Assembly: GCA_964462985.1 (NCBI GenBank)
Contig: CAYXAA010000060.1
Location: forward strand, 1-15,078
Reading direction: 5' to 3'
Source: CAYXAA01 sp964462985
GTDB taxonomy: Bacteria > Pseudomonadota > Alphaproteobacteria > Rhizobiales > Stappiaceae
DNA length: 15,078 nucleotides
Shown in pieces: positions 7,487 to 14,893 of this stretch; positions within the stretch are counted from its first letter, which is position 1, and the number at the start of each line of letters is the position of its first letter. The translations under genes were made by a program, and so were the position numbers. The notes under the pieces are model-generated. The model had not been told where the DNA came from, searched no databases, and saw nothing but the letters and a program-made list of their open reading frames with translations.

Positions 7487-7496
7487 TTTGCGCAAA
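7487..7496. promoter_or_regulatory. Ten-base palindrome in the divergent intergenic region
   Basis: TTTGCGCAAA is a perfect palindrome within the 193-base gap between the divergent cyclase and VOC genes. Its position would suit an operator acting on either gene. A single short palindrome could arise by chance. I see no convincing promoter or RNA gene in the rest of this gap. Confidence 0.2.
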
Positions 7497-7601
7497 GAAG
7501 CCCGCAATTGTCCAGCGCCATTTCGCATTCGGCCAAGGCGGCGGGCGAAGCAGGCGGTGCTCTCGCAGTTTGGCAGCACAGCAACGGCCCTGGAGTTCAG
7601 C

Positions 7602-7952
7602 ATGAAGGTCAGGCGAATCATTGCCAACATCGAGACGGCCGATACGGCGCCGGCCGAGCGGTTTTATCGCGACATTCTCGGGCTGGAGATCCTGATGGAT
7701 CACGGCTGGATCGTCACCTACGGTTCGCAGGAAACCGCAAGGGTGCAGGTGAGTTTTGCCACCGAGGGCGGCTCCGGGACGCCGGTCCCGGCCCTTTCGG
7801 TCGAGGTGGATAACGTCGACACTGCGCTCGCGCGCGTACAAGCTGCAGGACTTGCGGTCGAGTACGGGCCGGCGGACGAGCCGTGGGGCGTGCGGCGCTT
7901 CTTTGTCCGCGATCCCTTCGGCAATCTCGTCAATATTCTCTCGCACAGCTAG
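7602..7952 (+). CDS. Small VOC-superfamily (glyoxalase/bleomycin-resistance fold) protein
   Basis: This 116-residue protein has the two beta-alpha-beta modules of the vicinal oxygen chelate fold: residues 5-35 with AERFYRDILGLEI, and 62-113 with PALSVEVDNVDTALARVQ and VRDPFGNLVNIL. It is a normal single-domain length. The usual metal ligands appear to be missing. By alignment to glyoxalase I, the His of the third ligand position is Ala64 and the terminal Glu is Asn111, and no His lies near the start. It may therefore bind a ligand without a metal, as bleomycin-binding members do. The ATG at 7602 with TGGAG (7591-7595) six bases upstream is preferred over longer upstream in-frame options. It is 68 bases before the patatin gene on the same strand, so co-transcription is plausible. 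The substrate is unknown. Confidence 0.85.
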   Translation: MKVRRIIANIETADTAPAERFYRDILGLEILMDHGWIVTYGSQETARVQVSFATEGGSGTPVPALSVEVDNVDTALARVQAAGLAVEYGPADEPWGVRRFFVRDPFGNLVNILSHS

Positions 7953-8020
7953 ATCCAGCCGACTCGCTTGCCTCGTCGTTCCGGCTGCGCGACGCTCGGC
8001 CTTCGATCGGAGCGTTGCCC

Positions 8021-10417
8021 ATGAAGCAGATCGAACTGCGGCTCGCCTTGGTGCTCTACGGCGGTGTGTCGCTCGCCGTCTACATGCACGGCGTGACCCG
8101 GGAGTTGCTCAACCTCGTACGCGCATCGCGGCGCTGGGAAAGCGTCGCCGGCCGCGCGGCGGATGCGACCGGGGCCGCGGCGCGACGTCCGGAGCCGGGG
8201 ACGGTCACGGCGGTCTATTTCGACCTTTTCGACAAGCTGGCCCCTGAACTCGACCTCAGGGTGGTGGTCGACGTCATCGCCGGTGCTTCCGCCGGCGGCA
8301 TCAACGGGGTCATGCTCGGTCGTGCAATTGCCCACGACCTCAGCATGGACGGTCACCGCGACCTCTGGCTGGAAAACGCCGATGTCACCCGGCTTTCCAA
8401 CGAGCCCGTCGGGCTGTCGCGTTATCTCAAGAGTTCGATTGCCCCGGTTCTCGACCGGCTCGCCGCTATGGGGCTGAGGGCGGAGACCTCGGATCCTGAA
8501 ACCCGCGAGAAGCTGCGGCAGTTCGTCCAGGCGCGGTGGTTCACGCCGCCGTTCTCCGGCACCCGCTTCGTTGGTTGGATGCTCGACGCCTGCCGGGCGA
8601 TGACGCCGGTGGACGACGTGTCGGATCCGGCCGACGCAACGCTGATCCCGCAGGGACAGAGGCTCGATCTCTTCGTCACGCTGACCGACTTCTACGGCCA
8701 TCGCCGCCGCTTCGACCTCGATCAGGGCGGCCTCATCGAGGAAAGGGAGCATCGCCGCATCCTGCGTTTCCGCGCTCACCACCGGACCGCAGGCGAGGTG
8801 CAGTCGGAATTCGACGACGACCGTGTTCCCGACCTGGTGTTTGCGGCGCGAGCAACATCATCCTTCCCAGGCGCCTTCCCGCCCATGACCGTTGCGGAAA
8901 TGGACACCGTGCTGGCCGATCGCGGCGAGATCTGGAGCGGACGCGACACCTTTCTTGCCGGGGCTCTTGGCCAGGATCCCGAGGGCGCGGTGCCGCGGGT
9001 CTTCGTGGACGGCAGTGTCGTCATGAACAAGCCTTTCCAGCCTGTGATCGAAACCATCGCGGATCGGGCGGCCGGACGCGAGGTGGTCCGTCGGCTGGTC
9101 TATGTCGATCCGCTCCCGGAGCGGCAGGCGCCGGCCGCGGCAACGGTGCCTGGATTCTTCCGGGTGATCTTCGCCTCGCTTGCCCATATTCCGCGCAACG
9201 AACCGATCGGAGATGCCCTCGACCATGTCGAGCAGCGCAACCGCGAGGCCCGGCATATCGCCGACGTGATTGCAGCGGCCGAGCCCGCGGTCGAGCGCGA
9301 GGTCGCCCGGATCCTACGGCTCAAGCCCGATCGACCCTTGACGCTGAAGCAGCTGACCCGCGCCCGGCTCGAGGCCAACGAGACCGCCCATGTCGCGGCC
9401 GGCTACGCCCATCTCGGCTATCAGCGCATGAAGTTGCGCGCCGTAACCGAGAGGGTCTCCAGCCTGCTTTCGAGCCTTGCGACCGGCGCTGGCGTCGCCG
9501 CCGCCCCCGCAGCCATCGGTGAAAAGCTGTCGTCCTGGATCGATGCGGCCTATCGCGCCGAGCCGGAGGCGACCACACCGGCGGCGGTGGTCAGCTATCT
9601 CAAGGGGCTTGACGTCGACTATCGCATCCGCCGGCTGCGCTTCGTCATTCGACGCCTCAACCGGCTCTATCGCCAGACCGCGCTCACCGGCACACGCAAC
9701 TCGGCCGAGATGGATGAGGTCAAGACGACGCTCTACGAGCAGATCGACCACCTGAGCCGGCGCTGGACGCTGGAGTTCTACGGCTCCGAGACGGCCAAGA
9801 CGGCGGCCGCGCTGGCCCGGGCGTCCGTTGGCGATTTCGAGGCCGTCGAGACCATGGTCGCGGCCCTGACGGCGCGCATGGGGCTCGACGATCTCGACAA
9901 GCTCCACGATGATGTCTTTGCGGTGATGACGCTGAACTACCTTGATCCCGAGATGCGGGTGGCGCTGACCAGCGCCTATGTCGGCTTCGCGTTCTATGAT
10001 CTCATCACCTTGCCTGTCGTGGGGGGCGCCGACGTCTCGGAGGTCAACGAGATCAAGATCGACCGCATCAGTCCATCGGATCCGCATACGCTGCGGCCGG
10101 ACGGTCTTGTCCTCAAAGGCACCAACCTCAGCGCCTTCGGCGCCTTCTTCAACCGGCGCTGGCGCGAACATGACTATCTTTGGGGTAGGCTCAACGCCGC
10201 CGACCGGCTGCTGACGATGGTGCTGGCCGCCGCCGAGCCCGAAAAGCGGCTCGACGAGGAGAGCGAAGCCGAGCTGCGCCGATCGCTGTTCGAGGCGATC
10301 CTGCGCGAAGAGCAGCCGCACCTGTCGGCCGACCCGACGCTGGTTCCGGATCTCCTGCGAGAGGTGGCGGGGCTGCAGAGCATTCAGCCTGCGGACGAGA
10401 CGACCGCGGACCTGTGA
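8021..10417 (+). CDS. Patatin-related acyl hydrolase (long, DUF3376-type)
   Basis: This 798-residue protein matches the long bacterial patatin-related family rather than short patatins. The N-terminal signature LRLALVLYGGVSLAVYMHG contains the glycine-rich oxyanion loop. The nucleophile elbow is GASAG with Ser90, in DVIAGASAGGINGVMLG. The dyad aspartate is probably Asp330 in VFVDGSVVMNKPF, which reads D-G-S where classic patatins have D-G-G or D-G-A. The remaining 450 or so residues carry family-typical stretches such as DYRIRRLRFVIRRLNRLY (about 532) and FGAFFNRRWREHDYLWGR (about 707). There is no signal peptide or clear membrane segment, so it is probably cytosolic or peripheral to the membrane. 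The expected chemistry is hydrolysis of a phospholipid or other acyl ester; the substrate is unknown. GGAG (8009-8012) eight bases before ATG 8021 supports this start. The two desaturase-like genes follow on the same strand. Confidence 0.93.
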   Translation: MKQIELRLALVLYGGVSLAVYMHGVTRELLNLVRASRRWESVAGRAADATGAAARRPEPGTVTAVYFDLFDKLAPELDLRVVVDVIAGASAGGINGVMLGRAIAHDLSMDGHRDLWLENADVTRLSNEPVGLSRYLKSSIAPVLDRLAAMGLRAETSDPETREKLRQFVQARWFTPPFSGTRFVGWMLDACRAMTPVDDVSDPADATLIPQGQRLDLFVTLTDFYGHRRRFDLDQGGLIEEREHRRILRFRAHHRTAGEVQSEFDDDRVPDLVFAARATSSFPGAFPPMTVAEMDTVLADRGEIWSGRDTFLAGALGQDPEGAVPRVFVDGSVVMNKPFQPVIETIADRAAGREVVRRLVYVDPLPERQAPAAATVPGFFRVIFASLAHIPRNEPIGDALDHVEQRNREARHIADVIAAAEPAVEREVARILRLKPDRPLTLKQLTRARLEANETAHVAAGYAHLGYQRMKLRAVTERVSSLLSSLATGAGVAAAPAAIGEKLSSWIDAAYRAEPEATTPAAVVSYLKGLDVDYRIRRLRFVIRRLNRLYRQTALTGTRNSAEMDEVKTTLYEQIDHLSRRWTLEFYGSETAKTAAALARASVGDFEAVETMVAALTARMGLDDLDKLHDDVFAVMTLNYLDPEMRVALTSAYVGFAFYDLITLPVVGGADVSEVNEIKIDRISPSDPHTLRPDGLVLKGTNLSAFGAFFNRRWREHDYLWGRLNAADRLLTMVLAAAEPEKRLDEESEAELRRSLFEAILREEQPHLSADPTLVPDLLREVAGLQSIQPADETTADL

Positions 10418-10481
10418 CCCACGGGCAGCTTTCCAGGCTTTCACGGTCATGTTAGGGAGGGAGCAACCAGAGGACAGGTTG

Positions 10482-11267
10482 ATGATCAACGATCTTCTCG
10501 CTGCCTTCAGCGGATGGCAGGGTTTTGCCGCCCTGTGGGCCATCACGCTCGCGGTGCTGCTTGCGATCTATTTCGGTCTCGGCCTTGCGATCTCCGCTTA
10601 CAGCCGCCGCCATCCCGAGCGCCGGATCCAGCAGCGCCCGTCGAGCGAAACCGCGCGCGATATCCGCCAGTCGGTGATCGCGCTCATCACGATCTCCGCC
10701 TATGTCGCCGGCGGCCTGTTCGCCCAGGCCCAGGGCTGGACCCTCGTCGCGCCCCTGCCGCTGAGTTGGTGGTCGGTGCCGTTGATGGTGCTGGTCAGTC
10801 TCGTGCTCTACGACACCTGGTTCTACTGGCTGCACCGGCTGATGCACACGCCGGCGCTGTTCCGGTTCCACGCTCTGCATCACCGGGCCATCACGCCGAC
10901 GACCTGGAGCAACAACGCCGACTCGCTGGTCGGTGCCTTCGTCGAGCAGGGCTATTTCCTCGTTGTGCCGTTCTTCGTTCCGATCCCGCCGGAGATCCTG
11001 ATCGTGCACAAGCTCTACGACCAAATCACCGGCATGTTCAGCCACTGCGGCCACGAATATTTCGCCTCGCCGTCGACGCGCCGGCCGTGGCCCTTCCTGT
11101 GCACGACGTTCCACGATCAGCACCATTCCAACTTCCGCTGCAACTACGGCAATACCTTCTCGTTCTGGGACCGGTGGATGGGAACGCTGCATCCGCGCTA
11201 CGATGACCTCGTCCAGCGCATGGAGACGCCCGGCACGGCTGCAGGGCCGAGTGAGGCCGAACGATAG
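10482..11267 (+). CDS. Sterol desaturase / fatty acid hydroxylase family protein, first of a tandem pair
   Basis: This 261-residue integral membrane protein carries the histidine clusters of the di-iron hydroxylase/desaturase superfamily: His118 and His122 (HRLMH), His130, His133, His134 (HALHH), and His211, His214, His215 (HDQHH). Additional candidate ligands are His176 and His188. Hydrophobic segments lie at about 15-38, 64-82, 96-116 and 157-176. Such enzymes use O2 to hydroxylate or desaturate a lipid in the membrane; the substrate cannot be told from sequence. The chosen ATG at 10482 has GAGG (10471-10474) seven bases upstream; an in-frame ATG at 10449 would add 11 residues. It begins 64 bases after the patatin gene and is likely expressed with it. 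It is a close paralogue of the gene at 11513. Confidence 0.92.
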   Translation: MINDLLAAFSGWQGFAALWAITLAVLLAIYFGLGLAISAYSRRHPERRIQQRPSSETARDIRQSVIALITISAYVAGGLFAQAQGWTLVAPLPLSWWSVPLMVLVSLVLYDTWFYWLHRLMHTPALFRFHALHHRAITPTTWSNNADSLVGAFVEQGYFLVVPFFVPIPPEILIVHKLYDQITGMFSHCGHEYFASPSTRRPWPFLCTTFHDQHHSNFRCNYGNTFSFWDRWMGTLHPRYDDLVQRMETPGTAAGPSEAER

Positions 11268-11292
11268 GGGAGCGGAGGCTGGTGGCGGTCGG

Positions 11293-11334
11293 GGCGGCGC
11301 CTTGATTGCCGTTCCGGCCGCCTCTGGCGCCGCC
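11293..11334 (+). repeat. Inverted repeat between the paired desaturase genes
   Basis: GGCGGCGCC (11293-11301) and GGCGCCGCC (11326-11334) are perfect reverse complements around 24 bases, starting 26 bases after the stop at 11267. It could be a terminator-like hairpin, but no T tract follows. The rest of this 245-base gap (11268-11512) shows no gene or clear promoter, apart from the purine-rich ribosome binding site near its end. Confidence 0.35.
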
Positions 11335-11512
11335 AAGCGGCAAAGGCCGTGCTTTTCCGGCATCAGCGGCACGGGACGGTGATCGCCCGCTCATTACCAA
11401 CGGTCGGCCCCGGCCGAATGTGACGTCTTGACCGGCGCGAGCGATTGTAGGACGACGGGCGGCATCGTGGATACTGGCCGCCGACCGAGCGAAGAAGGAA
11501 GGCTAGGACCTT

Positions 11513-12298
11513 ATGCTGACCGCCTGGATCGACACGCTGCTGGAGTTCCTGCCGTGGTACGCCGCCGTCTACGCGGCGAACGTCTTTCTGTACTTCGCCA
11601 CCGGCTGGGTGCTGGTGAAGATCCAGAACCGGCATCCCGAGCGGCGGATCCAGCAGAACCGGCGCGGCGAAAAGCGGATGCGGCAGGAGATCCGCCAGAG
11701 CCTGCTGTCGCTCACCGTCACCGACTTCTGCCTCGCCATGGGCCTGTTCGCCCAATGGAAGGGCTGGACCTTCGTCGCACCGCTCGAAGTGTCGTGGTGG
11801 TCGGTGCCGCTGACCTTCGTCATCTCGATCGTCGCCTTCGATGCCTGGTTCTACTGGGCGCACCGCTTCATGCACACCAAGCTGATGTACCGGTTCCACG
11901 CCGAGCACCACCGCTCGGTCGCCCCCACGGTGTGGAGCACCTACAACGACAGCCTGGTCGACGCCTTCGTGATGCAGTCCTATTACTTGTGGGCCCTGTT
12001 CATCCTGCCGATCCCCGGCATCGTGCTCATCGCCCACCGGCTCTATGACCATTTCAACGGCACGATCGGCCATTCCGGCTTCGAGTTCTGGGCCTCGCCC
12101 TGGTCGCGGCTGCCGTCGCCGATGGTGTGCGTGACCTTCCACGACCAGCACCATTCGCGCTTCCGCTACAACTACGCCAACTTCTTCTCGTTTTGGGACC
12201 GGCTGTGCGGGACGATCGACCCGAAATACGACGAGACGGTCAAGGTATTCGAAACGCTCGGCCGCGAGCCGGAGCGCCAGCCGAACGCCGCCGAATGA
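11513..12298 (+). CDS. Sterol desaturase / fatty acid hydroxylase family protein, second of a tandem pair
   Basis: This protein also has 261 residues and keeps the complete histidine set: His117 and His121 (HRFMH), His129, His132, His133 (HAEHH), and His210, His213, His214 (HDQHH). Membrane segments fall in the same places as in its neighbour. The two share RHPERRIQQ, LFAQ..GWT.VAPL, WWSVPL and FHDQHHS..R.NY. In the 65-residue stretch from WWSVPL I count 39 identities by hand, so they derive from a duplication but have diverged well beyond a recent event. GGAAGG (11497-11502) and AGGA (11505-11508) precede the ATG. The 245-base spacer suggests it may have its own promoter or be separately regulated. 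The expected role is O2-dependent modification of a membrane lipid, with unknown substrate. Confidence 0.92.
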   Translation: MLTAWIDTLLEFLPWYAAVYAANVFLYFATGWVLVKIQNRHPERRIQQNRRGEKRMRQEIRQSLLSLTVTDFCLAMGLFAQWKGWTFVAPLEVSWWSVPLTFVISIVAFDAWFYWAHRFMHTKLMYRFHAEHHRSVAPTVWSTYNDSLVDAFVMQSYYLWALFILPIPGIVLIAHRLYDHFNGTIGHSGFEFWASPWSRLPSPMVCVTFHDQHHSRFRYNYANFFSFWDRLCGTIDPKYDETVKVFETLGREPERQPNAAE

Positions 12299-12305
12299 CT
12301 GCGGC

Positions 12306-12351
12306 CTAGGGGGCGGCAAAATAAGCAAAGACTTGCGGAACCGCCGCCTAG
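12306..12351. repeat. Imperfect inverted repeat before the pseudouridine synthase gene
   Basis: CTAGGGGGCGG (12306-12316) and CCGCCGCCTAG (12341-12351) are complementary at ten of eleven positions around 24 bases. The repeat lies between the second desaturase stop (12298) and the rluC-type start (12408). It may end the desaturase transcript, although no T tract follows, or it may be chance in GC-rich DNA. Confidence 0.3.
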
Positions 12352-12407
12352 CTGTCACATGGGGCCACCTTCACGGCCAAAGCAGCGCGGCAGACGACCC
12401 GAACGCC

Positions 12408-13418
12408 ATGAGCGGCATCGAACAGAAGACAGTGACGGCGGACGAGGGCGGCATGCGCCTCGACCGTTGGTTCAGGACCCACTACCCGCAGCTCGCCTTC
12501 GGCCACCTGCAAAAGCTGCTGCGCACCGGACAGGTGCGGGTCGACGGCAAGCGCGCCGATGCCGCAACGCGCGTCGAGGCCGGCCAGGCGATCCGGATTC
12601 CGCCGCTCAAGCTCGACGCGACGGTGAAGGCGGTCGATAAGCCCAATGCGAAGCCGCGGTCGCGCAAGCTCGACGCCGACGACCGCAAGGCGATCGAAGC
12701 GATGATCCTCTACGAGGACCGCGAGGTCATGGTGCTCAACAAGTCGGCCGGCCTCGCGGTGCAGGGCGGCTCCGGCCTGACGCGCCATCTCGACGGCATG
12801 CTGGAGGCCTATCGCGATGCCAGGGGTGACAAGCCGCGGCTCGTCCATCGCCTCGACCGCGAGACCTCCGGGATCCTGCTCCTCGCCAAGACCCGCAAGG
12901 CGGCCCAGGAGCTGTCGCAGTCCTTCCGCGCCCGCCGTACCCGCAAGATCTACTGGGCGCTGGTCGCCGGCGTGCCGAAGCCGCGCCAGGGCCGGATCTC
13001 GACCTATCTTGCCCGTGACGAGGGTCAGGAGAAGATGCGGGTCGCCCGTCACGGCGAGGACGACGCCCAGCACTCGATTTCGCTCTACGCCGTCGTCGAT
13101 CAGGCCGGCCCGAAAGTGTCGTGGGTGAGCATGCGCCCGGTCACCGGCCGCACCCACCAGCTCCGTGCCCATGCCGCGCACATCGGCCATCCGATCGTCG
13201 GCGACCCGAAATATTTCAACGTCGAGAACTGGGAGGTCCCGGGCGGCATCCAGAACAAGCTGCATCTCCACGCAAGGCGCATCGTCATTCCGCACCCCTC
13301 GGGCCGTGGCGTGATCGACGTCTCCGCGCCGCTGCCACCGCACATGCAGCAGTCCTGGAACCTGCTCGGCTTCGATACCGCGCAATACGATCCCAACGAA
13401 GACGGCCCCGACGAATAG
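12408..13418 (+). CDS. rluC: RluC/RluD-family 23S rRNA pseudouridine synthase
   Basis: This 336-residue enzyme should convert specific uridines of 23S rRNA to pseudouridine. An S4 RNA-binding domain (about residues 15-66: MRLDRWFRTHYP, LQKLLRTGQVRVDGKR) precedes the catalytic domain. The catalytic aspartate is Asp150 in HRLDRETSGILLLAKT. Further family motifs are EDREVMVLNKSAGLAVQGG (about 103-121) and the later stretch RPVTGRTHQLRAHAAHIGHP. The frame is open upstream to a TTG at 12333, but the ATG at 12408 starts just before conserved sequence and is preferred, although its Shine-Dalgarno is poor. Position before a HAD phosphatase and ATP12, as in related bacteria, supports RluC rather than RluD, but the symbol is by family and context only. 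The HAD gene follows after 21 bases, suggesting an operon. Confidence 0.9.
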   Translation: MSGIEQKTVTADEGGMRLDRWFRTHYPQLAFGHLQKLLRTGQVRVDGKRADAATRVEAGQAIRIPPLKLDATVKAVDKPNAKPRSRKLDADDRKAIEAMILYEDREVMVLNKSAGLAVQGGSGLTRHLDGMLEAYRDARGDKPRLVHRLDRETSGILLLAKTRKAAQELSQSFRARRTRKIYWALVAGVPKPRQGRISTYLARDEGQEKMRVARHGEDDAQHSISLYAVVDQAGPKVSWVSMRPVTGRTHQLRAHAAHIGHPIVGDPKYFNVENWEVPGGIQNKLHLHARRIVIPHPSGRGVIDVSAPLPPHMQQSWNLLGFDTAQYDPNEDGPDE

Positions 13419-13439
13419 AGCACCACGGACGAACGCCCG

Positions 13440-14120
13440 ATGTACCTCGTGATCTTCGACTGCGATGGCACGCTGATCGACAGCCAGGACACCATCGTCC
13501 ACGGCATCGATGTCGGCTTTGCCGCGGTCGGTCTGGCACCGCCGGACCGGGCGACGGCGCTCTCGATCGTCGGCCTGTCGCTCGAGGTCGCCTTCGCGCG
13601 TCTGGTCGGGCCCGAACACCATGCGCTGGTGCCGCGCATGGCCGAGGCCTATCGGGCCGCCAAGGTCGAGCGCCGCCTTGCCGGTCTCGACCACGATCCG
13701 CTTTATCCCGGCGCCAGGGCCGTGCTCCAGGCGCTGTCGGCGCGCGACGACGTGCTGCTCGGCATCGCCACCGGTAAGGCGCTGCGCGGCGTGCGGCACA
13801 TGGAGGAGGTGCACGGGCTCTCGGGCCTGTTTGCCACCATCCAGACCGCCGACACCGCGCCGTCGAAGCCGCATCCGCGCATGGTGCTGCAGGCGATGGC
13901 CGAGACCGGTGCCGAGCCGTCGCGCACGGTGATGATCGGCGACAGCAGTTATGACATGGAGATGGCCCGTGCCGCCGGCGTGTCCGCGCTCGGGGTGTCG
14001 TGGGGCTATCACGACGTGGCGACGCTGACGGGTGCGGGCGCCCATGCCGTGATTGATCGGTTCGACGCCCTAGATGGTGTCCTGAACCAGTTGCTGTCCT
14101 GGAACAGGGAGCCCGCGTGA
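13440..14120 (+). CDS. HAD-superfamily hydrolase, phosphoglycolate-phosphatase-like
   Basis: This 226-residue protein is a class IA haloacid dehalogenase-like phosphatase. Motif I is DCDGTLID with nucleophile Asp7 and acid/base Asp9. Motif II is GIATGK with Thr111, motif III is Lys143 in SKPHP, and motif IV is IGDSSYDMEMA with Asp168 and Asp172. The helical cap occupies about residues 15-85. It would remove phosphate from a small cytoplasmic metabolite; phosphoglycolate is a guess from resemblance to Gph. The stop overlaps the ATP12 start (TGATG), so translation of the two is probably coupled. The Shine-Dalgarno before ATG 13440 is weak. Confidence 0.92.
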   Translation: MYLVIFDCDGTLIDSQDTIVHGIDVGFAAVGLAPPDRATALSIVGLSLEVAFARLVGPEHHALVPRMAEAYRAAKVERRLAGLDHDPLYPGARAVLQALSARDDVLLGIATGKALRGVRHMEEVHGLSGLFATIQTADTAPSKPHPRMVLQAMAETGAEPSRTVMIGDSSYDMEMARAAGVSALGVSWGYHDVATLTGAGAHAVIDRFDALDGVLNQLLSWNREPA

Positions 14121-14893
14121 TGCGCGATCTGCTCGAATCCATCGAGACCGGCGGCCGCAGCACCGACCCGGTGCAGCGGGCCAAAGAACTCGCCCGCCGC
14201 GAGCTGCCCAAGCGCTTCTACAAGGATGTTGCCATCGCCGAGCGCGACGGCGGCTTTGCGATCCTGCTCGACGGCCGCCCGATCCGCACGCCCGGTCGCC
14301 GACTGCTGTTGTTGCCGACGCAGCCGCTCGCCGATCGCGCCGCCACGGAGTGGAGCGGGCAGCACAAGGTGATCGATCCCGGCTCGATGCCGCTGACCCG
14401 CATCGCCAACACAGCGATCGACGGCGTTTCCGAGCACCAGGCCGAGGTCGCCGACGGTATCGCCGCCTATGCCGGCAACGACCTCCTGTGCTACCGCGCG
14501 GATGCCCCGGAAGGGCTGGTGGCGCGGCAGACGGAAAAGTGGGACCCGCTGCTTGCGTGGGCCGAGACCACGTTCGGCGGCCGCTTCCACCTTGCCGCGG
14601 GAGTCATGCCGGTGACCCAGGACGCGGCGGTGCTTGCCGCGGTGCGCCGGGCGCTTGATGCCTATTCGCCGCTCGAGCTCGCCGCCCTTCACACCGTGAC
14701 GACGCTGACCGGCTCCGCGGTCCTGGCGCTCGCTCTCGCCGCGGGGATGGCTTCGGCCGAAGCGGTCTGGAGCGCCGCCCATGTCGATGAGGACTGGAAC
14801 ATCGAGCAATGGGGCGAGGACGCAGAGGCGGCCGCCCGGCGCCGGTTCCGCAAGGCGGAATTTGACGCCGCGGTGTTGGTGTTGGCCGGGTAG
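14120..14893 (+). CDS. ATP12-family chaperone for F1-ATPase assembly
   Basis: This 257-residue protein belongs to the ATP12 family, whose mitochondrial member binds the F1 alpha subunit during ATP synthase assembly; it occurs in alphaproteobacteria as well as mitochondria. Family stretches are KRFYKDVAIAERDGGFAILL followed by DGRPIRTPGRR (about residues 31-61), IDPGSMPLTRIANTAIDG (about 85-102), GNDLLCYRADAPEGLV (about 118-133) and the terminal region DEDWNIEQWGED. The length is normal for the family. The ATG at 14120 shares its A with the preceding TGA, and AGGGAG (14106-14111) lies eight bases upstream; a GTG at 14117 would add one residue. No F1 gene is in the window. Confidence 0.93.
   Translation: MRDLLESIETGGRSTDPVQRAKELARRELPKRFYKDVAIAERDGGFAILLDGRPIRTPGRRLLLLPTQPLADRAATEWSGQHKVIDPGSMPLTRIANTAIDGVSEHQAEVADGIAAYAGNDLLCYRADAPEGLVARQTEKWDPLLAWAETTFGGRFHLAAGVMPVTQDAAVLAAVRRALDAYSPLELAALHTVTTLTGSAVLALALAAGMASAEAVWSAAHVDEDWNIEQWGEDAEAAARRRFRKAEFDAAVLVLAG

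Noticed and set aside
6167..7813. A 548-residue open frame on the + strand opposite the cyclase
   Set aside because: The - strand frame has a full PAS-cyclase with all catalytic residues; this frame shows no family features.
12348..14045. A 565-residue - strand open frame opposite the pseudouridine synthase and HAD genes
   Set aside because: It spans two unmistakable + strand genes and has only His/Arg/Gly-rich shadow composition.
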